This document shows positions 1 through 5,616 of a stretch of DNA of 64,000 nucleotides, in pieces. The DNA is from Clostridioides difficile. GTDB taxonomy: Bacteria; Bacillota; Clostridia; Peptostreptococcales; Peptostreptococcaceae. The position numbers and the translations under genes are program-made. The notes under the pieces are model-generated. The model ran no database searches, was not told the origin of the DNA, and saw only the letters and a program-made list of their open reading frames with translations. How positions within the stretch are numbered: position 1 is the stretch's first letter; the number at the start of each line of letters is the position of its first letter. Location: the NCBI GenBank assembly GCA_024919175.1, contig CP103804.1, forward strand, positions 3,038,001-3,102,000, written 5' to 3'.

Positions 1-660
1 TATCACCAACTTTTGGCCTTTTTTAATTATGTTTGAATTTTTACCAATGACTTTTTTATTTTCGGGTATATTATAAATCTCTGGCCATCTTGAACCTTTA
101 CCTAAAAACTTTTTTGCAATACTCCATAACGTGTCTGTGGATGTAACTGTATATATTTTAGATTTAGTTTGGGTATTAGGTCTATTATCTTTTAAATCTG
201 TTTTAGTATTGCTTTTAGTTTCTTTTTTTAATGTCTCTATCTTCAGTTCTCTGTAAGTTCTAAATGTTATCTCAATGTCTCTATCTTCTTCTCTTCCTGC
301 TGTTTGAGTATTACTAAAATTAGATATTGTAACTAATCCATTGTAGCCAAACCCTGTCATTATAAGTCTTAAAGGTTCGGCTTGGTCTACCCATTTTTCA
401 AGCATTGCAACTGTTTCGATTGGATTTTTTAACTCGCTGTATCTGCAATAAGAAGCGTCATATTGAAAAGGTAGAAATGTTTTAAATGATATTTCTCTTA
501 TCTTCTCCCCTTCTTTTTTAATATCAAATTCACCTAGGTTTACTATATCTACAGTTTCAAATCTTTTTTCTTTTTTAATAGATAGAGAATCTTGTGGGTT
601 AACTGGAAAATGGAAATCTATTTTTTCTTTTTCATTTTTTAGGTATATGTCTATTACCAA
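1..660 (-). CDS. phage tail protein with LysM domain, XkdP-like (partial, C-terminus off the window)
   Basis: An open frame runs on the minus strand from a TTG at 660, with an AGGAAGTG-type ribosome site just upstream, to the window edge (220 codons seen, no stop). The first ~145 residues, beginning MVIDIYLKNEKEKI, resemble the N-terminal part of PBSX XkdP-type baseplate/tube proteins of contractile-tailed phages. Residues ~165-220 (KIYTVTSTDTLWSIAKKFLG) are a LysM fold that would bind peptidoglycan. In PBSX-like tails this gene follows the tape measure gene; here no tape measure lies upstream, and instead a toxin-antitoxin module does. The tail operon is therefore truncated or rearranged at its 5' side. 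Family call is from sequence pattern only. Confidence 0.85.
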   Translation of the reverse strand, partial: MVIDIYLKNEKEKIDFHFPVNPQDSLSIKKEKRFETVDIVNLGEFDIKKEGEKIREISFKTFLPFQYDASYCRYSELKNPIETVAMLEKWVDQAEPLRLIMTGFGYNGLVTISNFSNTQTAGREEDRDIEITFRTYRELKIETLKKETKSNTKTDLKDNRPNTQTKSKIYTVTSTDTLWSIAKKFLGKGSRWPEIYNIPENKKVIGKNSNIIKKGQKLVI

Positions 661-716
661 GTTATCACTTCCTTTCTAAAGTATTTTTTAACATTACACC
701 GCAGTTTTCTTACCAT
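654..716 (-). CDS. 20-residue ORF overlapping the start of the tail gene
   Basis: ATG at 716 has a good ribosome site (AAAGGAAGTG, 717-731 region) and encodes MVRKLRCNVKKYFRKEVITW, a very basic peptide. Its TAA stop sits at 654-656, so it overlaps the TTG start (658-660) of the XkdP-like gene in another frame. That geometry fits a translationally coupled leader ORF that feeds ribosomes to a weak TTG start. It could also be a leftover C-terminal fragment of the missing upstream tail gene, or chance. No family recognised. Confidence 0.35.
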   Translation of the reverse strand: MVRKLRCNVKKYFRKEVITW

Positions 717-746
717 AAATTCACTTCCTTTGATTTTGTGTATAAA

Positions 747-776
747 AAAACACCTACCTTTTGAGTAAGTGCTTAC
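747..776 (-). terminator. minus-strand hairpin terminator after toxin module 1
   Basis: On the minus strand CACTTAC pairs with GTAGGTG across a short loop and is followed by seven T. It lies downstream of the toxin stop at 963. Related hairpins recur at 1281-1308, 2503-2528 and 3438-3469. Confidence 0.7.
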
Positions 777-911
777 TATATTCACCATTTTATAATTAAA
801 TTTATTCATCCAGCTAGATTTATCACCATTGTGTATAAAAAATTTCATCTTTTTATTGACTATAAAAAATATTATAGGCAATATTTTTTCTAATTTGTGG
901 TATAATAAAAG

Positions 912-1034
912 CAAGAAGAACTACAATCTATTTGCGGTAGAGTGAAGTTCTATAACTGAAAGTTATTTTTTACGATGATATTTAAAATTTATATCAATCT
1001 TTAAGTCACTCTTTGCGGTAGAGTGGCTTTTTAC
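912..1034 (+). ncRNA. antisense antitoxin RNA of type I toxin-antitoxin module 1
   Basis: A -10 box TATAAT lies at 901-906 preceded by TGTGG, so a plus-strand RNA should begin near 912. A rho-independent terminator follows at 1003-1034: AGTCACTCT pairs with AGAGTGGCT, then a T-rich run. The ~120-nt RNA is fully antisense to the 3' half and 3' UTR of the toxin mRNA encoded at 963-1115 on the other strand. This matches the layout of the RCd antisense RNAs known for C. difficile type I modules located beside CRISPR arrays. Start and end are read from motifs, not measured. Confidence 0.75.
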
Positions 1035-1115
1035 TTTTTTGATTAACTTGCTAATCAAATAAACTATGTAACTAGCTGTTACACTAGCTAACACATTAAA
1101 TAAAAAATTATCCAT
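963..1115 (-). CDS. type I toxin, small hydrophobic membrane peptide (copy 1)
   Basis: 50 codons: MDNFLFNVLASVTASYIVYL starts a single hydrophobic segment (about residues 4-22), followed by a strongly basic tail (KKVKSHS..., ending HRKK). This is the plan of C. difficile type I toxins of the CD0956.2/CD2907.1 kind, which damage the membrane when overproduced. A minus-strand -10 TATAAT lies at 1210-1215, giving a ~90-nt leader. In that leader CCTCCC and GGGAGG (1125-1147) can pair, burying the ribosome site GGGAGGTG next to the start, as often seen in type I toxin mRNAs. The antisense RNA at 912-1034 overlaps its 3' half. It is too short for ordinary ORF calling. Confidence 0.85.
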   Translation of the reverse strand: MDNFLFNVLASVTASYIVYLISKLIKKVKSHSTAKSDLKIDINFKYHRKK

Positions 1116-1280
1116 GTATATTCACCTCCCTTCTTATCGTTGGGAGGATAATTTTTTAATACATGAACTCCACTCTATAAATTGTAGATTACATCTTCTT
1201 GCTACAATTATTATATCATATATTACTTACATATTTTACCTGTTTATTACTTTTTACATTATAACCACCTACTTTCAATT

Positions 1281-1308
1281 AAAAAAACACCTACCTGAGT
1301 AAGTGTTA
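1281..1308 (-). terminator. minus-strand hairpin terminator at the far end of the CRISPR array
   Basis: Minus strand AACACTTAC pairs with GTAGGTGTT and seven T follow. It lies beyond the leader-distal repeat of the array, so it would end the pre-crRNA before the toxin promoter region. Same hairpin family as at 747, 2503 and 3438. Confidence 0.65.
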
Positions 1309-1380
1309 GTTTTGTTTCAATATTTATTTTTGATTATTATAATACTTTCAAAATATTGAATTTAAATACACATAGTGTTA

Positions 1381-2271
1381 GTTTACACACTACATAGTCA
1401 TTATAAAACGTTTTAATACTTTCAATTTGTGGTATAATAAAAGCAGTTTACACACTACATAGTCATTATAAAACCATTTCAGAAAAAGATTTACAACGAG
1501 CATGTCAATTGTTTACACACTACATAGTCATTATAAAACATTACTCCACATTGCGCTGCCAGTTAAAACTTCTTTGCTTTACATACCACTTAGTTAATAT
1601 AAAACTTAGGACATGGAGTTGACTATGGAACTGTTTTAGAGGACTTTACATACCACTTAGTTAATATAAAACCAGTTACCCAATCGTTCATCATTTTAGA
1701 AGCTTCATTGATCTTTACATACCACTTAGTTAATATAAAACTGTTATCTTGCAAAAAAATAACACTTGTCGGGTCTACCTTTACATACCACTTAGTTAAT
1801 ATAAAACCTGGTTCGCTGAAATTCCGTTTCAAATTGGTTTTGCTCTCTTTACATACCACTTAGTTAATATAAAACAAGAAATGTTCAATGTACTTAAAAA
1901 CGGTGTTGACACCTTTACATACCACTTAGTTAATATAAAACACAAACAAGAGTAGTTGCTATTGCACTAATAATTTCCTTTACATACCACTTAGTTAATA
2001 TAAAACGAACATTCAAAACATCAAATACACGTTTAAAATCCCACTTTACATACCACTTAGTTAATATAAAACTATGTTAATCTACTTCATTTATTCTGTT
2101 GTTATGAGGCTTTACATACCACTTAGTTAATATAAAACAATATTCATATTTTCCTTTTATTAGTTCTTCTGCTATCTTTACATACCACTTAGTTAATATA
2201 AAACACTTTATTTTTTGCTTTGTATCGTGTTAGGCAAATACACTTTACATACCACTTAGTTAATATAAAAC
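1381..2271 (-). CRISPR. type I-B-like CRISPR array, 14 repeats and 13 spacers, no adjacent cas genes
   Basis: Eleven identical 29-base repeats start at 1577, 1644, 1713, 1779, 1847, 1913, 1978, 2044, 2110, 2176 and 2243. Read on the minus strand they begin GTTTTATATTAACTAAGT and end in GTAAAG, the known C. difficile repeat. Three further repeats (1381, 1446, 1511) share a variant sequence that differs from the others at six positions (begins GTTTTATAATGACTATGT, ends GTAAAC). Spacers are 36-40 bases. Repeat polarity and the leader at the right put transcription on the minus strand. Several spacers (1475-1510, 1673-1712, 1742-1778, 1808-1846) can be read as uninterrupted protein-like codons, as expected for phage coding targets. 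Interference must depend on cas operons elsewhere in the genome. Confidence 0.98.
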
Positions 2272-2460
2272 CCCCAAAATAAACTGGGTATTTCCAATAC
2301 TTACACATATACAACTCTCTCAAATTTGCAGTGAGCGGTCAATAGTGCAAATGATAACACTTATCACACACCTTCAATACCTTATATTTCAACTGTTAAG
2401 CCCTACTTTATCACAAATATCGCTCACTGCAAAATCTCTATATTTTTATTATATCATAAA
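2272..2460 (-). promoter_or_regulatory. CRISPR leader with promoter and inverted repeats
   Basis: This AT-rich stretch abuts the first canonical repeat (2243-2271). On the minus strand it holds a -10-like TATAAT near 2448-2453 that could drive the pre-crRNA. It contains a perfect 13-base inverted repeat (2325-2337 and 2421-2433, core GCAGTGAGCG) with 83 bases between the arms, and between them a perfect 6-3-6 palindrome at 2352-2366 (TGATAA/TTATCA). These may be sites for the adaptation machinery or a host architectural protein; that role is inferred. Confidence 0.75.
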
Positions 2461-2502
2461 ATTTAAACTATAAAATTAAAATGGAATAATTTATTAATTT
2501 AA

Positions 2503-2528
2503 GAGCACCTACATGCTTATAAGTGCTT
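2503..2528 (-). terminator. hairpin after the SHOCT gene
   Basis: Minus strand AGCACTTA pairs with TAGGTGCT just past the stop of the 2539-3378 gene. The T run is weak, so termination here may be partial. Same hairpin family as at 747, 1281 and 3438. Confidence 0.5.
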
Positions 2529-2538
2529 ACTATATTAT

Positions 2539-3378
2539 CTATTCTAATAATGCTTTTTTCTTTTTATTATATTCTTCCTGTGTAATTGCTCCTGAATCCA
2601 ATAACTCTTTTAGTTTCTTTATTCTATCTAGTGGATCAATTCCACTATTGCGAATATAATTATTATCATTATTTTTTTCGTTTAATTCCTTTTCTTCCTG
2701 CTTTGTCATAATTTCATATTCATAAAATTCTACATTTTCTGCTGATTCTGTACCATTTTGAATACTTCTAAAATCTTCAATTATAGCACTTTTACAAATA
2801 CCACCATCATCCTTTGTATAAAAATCAAAATCTGGCTTCCAAATGTAATATTGCTCTAACTGTTTTGCTATATAACCTATAAATAATTTACATTCTTTAG
2901 AATCATTAAATTTCTCATTCTGAACAGATATGTCAAATGAGTTAACATCAGAACTACTGTATAAGCATGATATATTAACTTCATAATGACTACCTCTATA
3001 TTCTTGAGGTATTAAAGAATCTAATTTTGATTCTAAATCTTTTTCTGATATTTTTATCCCATACTTTTTAATATATTTTTCTCTATCTATTTCTTCTTGT
3101 ATTCTTCTTCTTTCCATTTCTTTGTCTCTTTCTACAGTTTCTCTTTGTGCCTTAACAGTCTCAACTTTATTATCTGCTATCAAGGCTTTATCTTCCCATG
3201 TTGCACAAAGATAAATTGAATAAGTGAAAAAAAGAATTGACACAAAACCCATAACTATTTTCTTTTCTATAAAAGAATATATAATCAACAAAAAAGCTAT
3301 CATAACTAAAATATATTGCATAGAAGAAACAGCTATTATAAGTAATGCTATTGTTATTATTGGTACTAATATCCACAT
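2539..3378 (-). CDS. membrane protein with C-terminal SHOCT domain, function unknown
   Basis: 279 codons from the ATG at 3378, which has GTGGGGGA eight bases upstream; ATGs at 3405 and further upstream lack such a site. Residues ~2-65 form two or three hydrophobic segments (MWILVPIITIALLIIAV...). A charged coiled-coil-like stretch follows (ETVERDKEMERRRIQEEIDR), then a soluble region of ~130 residues not recognised. The last ~32 residues (DPLDRIKKLKELLDSGAITQEEYNKKK) are a SHOCT domain, a short C-terminal helix pair common in bacterial and prophage membrane proteins. It lies between the CRISPR leader and toxin module 2, the position of prophage cargo. No function can be assigned. Confidence 0.8.
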   Translation of the reverse strand: MWILVPIITIALLIIAVSSMQYILVMIAFLLIIYSFIEKKIVMGFVSILFFTYSIYLCATWEDKALIADNKVETVKAQRETVERDKEMERRRIQEEIDREKYIKKYGIKISEKDLESKLDSLIPQEYRGSHYEVNISCLYSSSDVNSFDISVQNEKFNDSKECKLFIGYIAKQLEQYYIWKPDFDFYTKDDGGICKSAIIEDFRSIQNGTESAENVEFYEYEIMTKQEEKELNEKNNDNNYIRNSGIDPLDRIKKLKELLDSGAITQEEYNKKKKALLE

Positions 3379-3437
3379 TGTAAAATTCCCCCACAAATTA
3401 CTCATCTCACACAATATTATAGCATAATTTGGTAAAA

Positions 3438-3469
3438 CAAAAGCACCTACCATTTAAGTAAGTACTTTC
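3438..3469 (-). terminator. minus-strand hairpin terminator after toxin module 2
   Basis: Minus strand AGTACTTAC pairs with GTAGGTGCT and is followed by TTTTGTTTT. It separates the toxin 2 transcript from the SHOCT gene downstream. Confidence 0.65.
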
Positions 3470-3596
3470 TTATTTACAATTAAATTTATTCATCCAGTTA
3501 GATTTATCATCATTGTGTATAAAAAATTTCATCTTTTTATTGACTATAAAAAATATTATAGGCAATATTTTTTCTAATTTGTGGTATAATAAAAGC

Positions 3597-3724
3597 AAGA
3601 AGAACTACAATCTATTTGGAAGTAGAGTGAAGTTCTAAACAATTTAATGCTTATTTTTTTTGAACTTAAATGAAAATTTAAGCTCAACATCTAAGTCACT
3701 CTCTTGCACAGAGTGGCTTTTTAC
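3597..3724 (+). ncRNA. antisense antitoxin RNA of type I toxin-antitoxin module 2
   Basis: The plus-strand -10 TATAAT lies at 3585-3590, so the RNA should begin near 3597. Its terminator is at about 3693-3724 (AGTCACTCT pairs with AGAGTGGCT, then T run). It is antisense to the 3' part of the toxin 2 mRNA. Promoter and terminator match copy 1 closely, while the middle differs, which would limit cross-regulation between the two modules. Confidence 0.75.
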
Positions 3725-3805
3725 TTTTTTGATACATAGGCAAACTATGTAACCGATTATACTAGCTGTTAAACTAGCTAATACACCAATCAAAAAATTA
3801 TCCAT
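3644..3805 (-). CDS. type I toxin, small hydrophobic membrane peptide (copy 2)
   Basis: 53 codons starting MDNFLIGVLASLTASIIGYI: one hydrophobic segment (about residues 4-24) and a basic tail containing KKVKSHS, as in copy 1, then a different C-terminus ending KKNKH. A minus-strand -10 TATAAT lies at 3897-3902. CCTCCC (3815-3820) and GGGAGG (3832-3837) can form the same ribosome-site-hiding stem as in copy 1. The antisense RNA at 3597-3724 overlaps it. It would act at the cytoplasmic membrane like other class I small toxins; toxicity is inferred from family resemblance. Confidence 0.85.
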   Translation of the reverse strand: MDNFLIGVLASLTASIIGYIVCLCIKKVKSHSVQESDLDVELKFSFKFKKNKH

Positions 3806-4080
3806 ACATACACACCTCCCTTCTATACGTTGGGAGGATAATCTTTTGTATGAACTCCACTCTATAAATTGTAGATTACATCTTCTTGCTAAAAATATTA
3901 TAACATATAATTCTTACATATTTTACCTATTGTATTGCTTTTTTAAAAATTCACCTATATATTTCTGTATACATCTGTTCTATCATCAAATAGTATTTAT
4001 AACTTATGATTTGATATAATAAAACTAGAGTTATTCAATATATTTTAAGCATGAATAATACTTATAAAGGAAGTGTACAT

Positions 4081-5199
4081 ATGAACATCAAATCAGCTTT
4101 TATAAGAAAAAGAAATGAAAAATTCTATGTATATGTGGAGTACATAGAAGAAACAACTGGCAAAAATAAACAGAAAAGTTATGGAAGCTATGAAAAGAAA
4201 AAAGATGCTGAAAAACATTTAATTGAAATAAAGTCAACTATAAACAATAATAAATTTGTTGCTCCAAGTGATGTATCGTTTGTAGATAGATGTTATAAAT
4301 ACATTATGACAAATGGTAATAATTGGTCTCCTTATACAATTGTAAATAGGAAATCTTGGATTAAAAACTATATAGAGCCTTTTTTCAAAGATATAAAATT
4401 AATAGACATAAGACCTTATTTAATGCAGTCTTTTGTAAATGAACTATTCATTAAATTTACACCTGGAAGTGCTAAAGTTAGATATGGTTTTGTAAGTTCT
4501 ATATTAAAAGAAGCTTACAGATTGAGAGAAATAACAGAAAATCCTTGTGACTTTATAAAACTTCCTCATAAAGAAAGTTCTTTTAAAATTAATGTTTATA
4601 ATAAAGAAGAATCACTACTTCTAATAGATAAGCTAGAATATAATGTCATAGAAATACCTATTCTCTTAATGTTGTTGCTAGGCTTAAGAGTTGGAGAAGT
4701 CTGTGGACTTAGATGGTCTGATATTAACTTAGAAACTGATTCAATAAGTATTAATCAAATCCTTATATATGCAAACAACAAAATAGCATTTAAAGAACCA
4801 AAAACACCAAAATCAAAAAGAACTTTATCAGCTCCAAAGGAATTAATTGAAAAATTAAAAATAGAAAAATTAAAACAGAACAAAATGAAATTGCAAGGTA
4901 CACTTATAAATGAAAATAATTTAGTATGTCTAAATACAAATTTTAAACCTTGGATACCAACTGTATTGTCAAAAAACTTTCATAAATTTATTAGAAAAAA
5001 TAATTTAAAACAAGTAAGAATACATGATTTAAGACATACAAGTGCTACCTTATTACTTTTAGGAGGAACTAATATGAAAGTAGTTTCTGAAAGGCTAGGT
5101 CATACAGATATAAAAATAACTATGAATAGATACTCTCATGTTTTAGAAGAAATGGACAAAGAGGCTTCTGACAATTTAAGCAAAATGTTATTTAAATAA
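4081..5199 (+). CDS. int: phage-type tyrosine integrase
   Basis: 372 codons from the ATG at 4081, chosen because AAAGGAAGTG precedes it; the in-frame ATG at 4051 has no ribosome site. The N-terminal ~55 residues look like an arm-type DNA-binding domain, followed by a SAM-like core-binding domain (~60-160) and a catalytic domain. Catalytic residues are visible: Arg in GLRVGEVCGLRW, HDLRHTSA (His-x-x-Arg), GHTD, and the nucleophile Tyr in MNRYSHV. It would join phage and bacterial att sites. It is followed at once by repeated 11-base motifs (5210-5266) and then by the truncated merR gene, the normal place for int at the end of an integrated element. Confidence 0.95.
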   Translation: MNIKSAFIRKRNEKFYVYVEYIEETTGKNKQKSYGSYEKKKDAEKHLIEIKSTINNNKFVAPSDVSFVDRCYKYIMTNGNNWSPYTIVNRKSWIKNYIEPFFKDIKLIDIRPYLMQSFVNELFIKFTPGSAKVRYGFVSSILKEAYRLREITENPCDFIKLPHKESSFKINVYNKEESLLLIDKLEYNVIEIPILLMLLLGLRVGEVCGLRWSDINLETDSISINQILIYANNKIAFKEPKTPKSKRTLSAPKELIEKLKIEKLKQNKMKLQGTLINENNLVCLNTNFKPWIPTVLSKNFHKFIRKNNLKQVRIHDLRHTSATLLLLGGTNMKVVSERLGHTDIKITMNRYSHVLEEMDKEASDNLSKMLFK

Positions 5200-5209
5200 A
5201 AAAACTGAC

Positions 5210-5266
5210 TGTCAGTTAAATGTCAGTTAAACCTCTAAAAGTAGGTTTTGTCAGTTAAATGTCAGT
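5210..5266 (+). repeat. putative integrase arm-type binding sites
   Basis: TGTCAGTTAAA occurs at 5210-5220, 5221-5231 and 5249-5259, with a partial copy (TGTCAGT) at 5260-5266. ACTGAC and GTCAGT also form a palindrome at the left edge. Clustered short repeats directly beside int and an att junction are typical of arm sites bound by the integrase N-terminal domain. The exact att core, expected between about 5270 and 5360, cannot be fixed without the other end of the element. Confidence 0.6.
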
Positions 5267-5348
5267 CAGTTATCTTATAGCCTTTTACTCCAAACACCTC
5301 TAAAAATGCACATTTTGATGTTTGCTAATACTTATTAATATATAAATA

Positions 5349-5495
5349 TTACTTATATACTGAATAATATCTATAATTATTTCTATCTTTATATTCAGGT
5401 GAAAAAATACCTATCTTATCATAAAAAATCAATGTCTGCTTAGAAATACCACATAGTTTTGCAAATTCACCTGTAGTAAGATACTGCTTTTCCAA
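5349..5495 (-). pseudogene. 5' fragment of a MerR-family regulator gene, cut at the prophage junction
   Basis: From a TTG at 5495 (AAGGAG upstream) 48 codons read MEKQYLTTGEFAKLCGISKQ, then ...YDKIGIFSPEYKDRNNYRYYSVYK and stop at 5349-5351. This is the complete winged helix-turn-helix start of MerR regulators, which normally run on for 60-200 more residues after RYYS. Sequence beyond the stop does not continue the family. The break coincides with the integrase end of the element, so the gene was most probably the integration target; its 3' part should lie past the far prophage end, outside this window. Truncation could also be older than the insertion. Confidence 0.75.
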
Positions 5496-5616
5496 GGTTT
5501 ATACGCTCCTTATCTTATTTTATTTATATAGTTACTGTATACTTTAGTATTTACTAAATCAAGTAATTCTTATTTAACAAAATTAAGTAAATGCGAAATT
5601 GCAAATTTAACTAGTG

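Larger units (their letters stand above)
801..1215. repeat. direct repeat copy 1: type I toxin-antitoxin module
   Basis: This stretch is repeated in the same orientation at about 3485-3902. Identity is nearly complete from about 815 to 940 (antisense promoter region) and again around the toxin start and leader (about 1010-1050 and 1090-1210); the toxin C-terminal codons differ. The two copies bracket the CRISPR array and the SHOCT gene, so recombination between them would delete both. Confidence 0.8.
3485..3902. repeat. direct repeat copy 2: type I toxin-antitoxin module
   Basis: Second copy of the module at 801-1215, same orientation. The antisense promoter region (about 3500-3617) is almost identical to copy 1; the toxin-coding part has diverged, mainly at the C-terminus. 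Confidence 0.8.

Noticed and set aside
654..914. 86-residue minus-strand ORF extending upstream of the tail gene
   Set aside because: Its first 66 codons read through the toxin-antitoxin promoter and a terminator hairpin; only the last 20 codons have a ribosome site.
1114..1302. 62-residue plus-strand ORF
   Set aside because: It is antisense to the toxin leader and starts at the complement of the toxin start; no ribosome site.
1623..1859. 78-residue minus-strand ORF with repeats of FILTKWYVK
   Set aside because: It is a reading of the CRISPR repeats and spacers, whose unit length allows an open frame across a few repeats.
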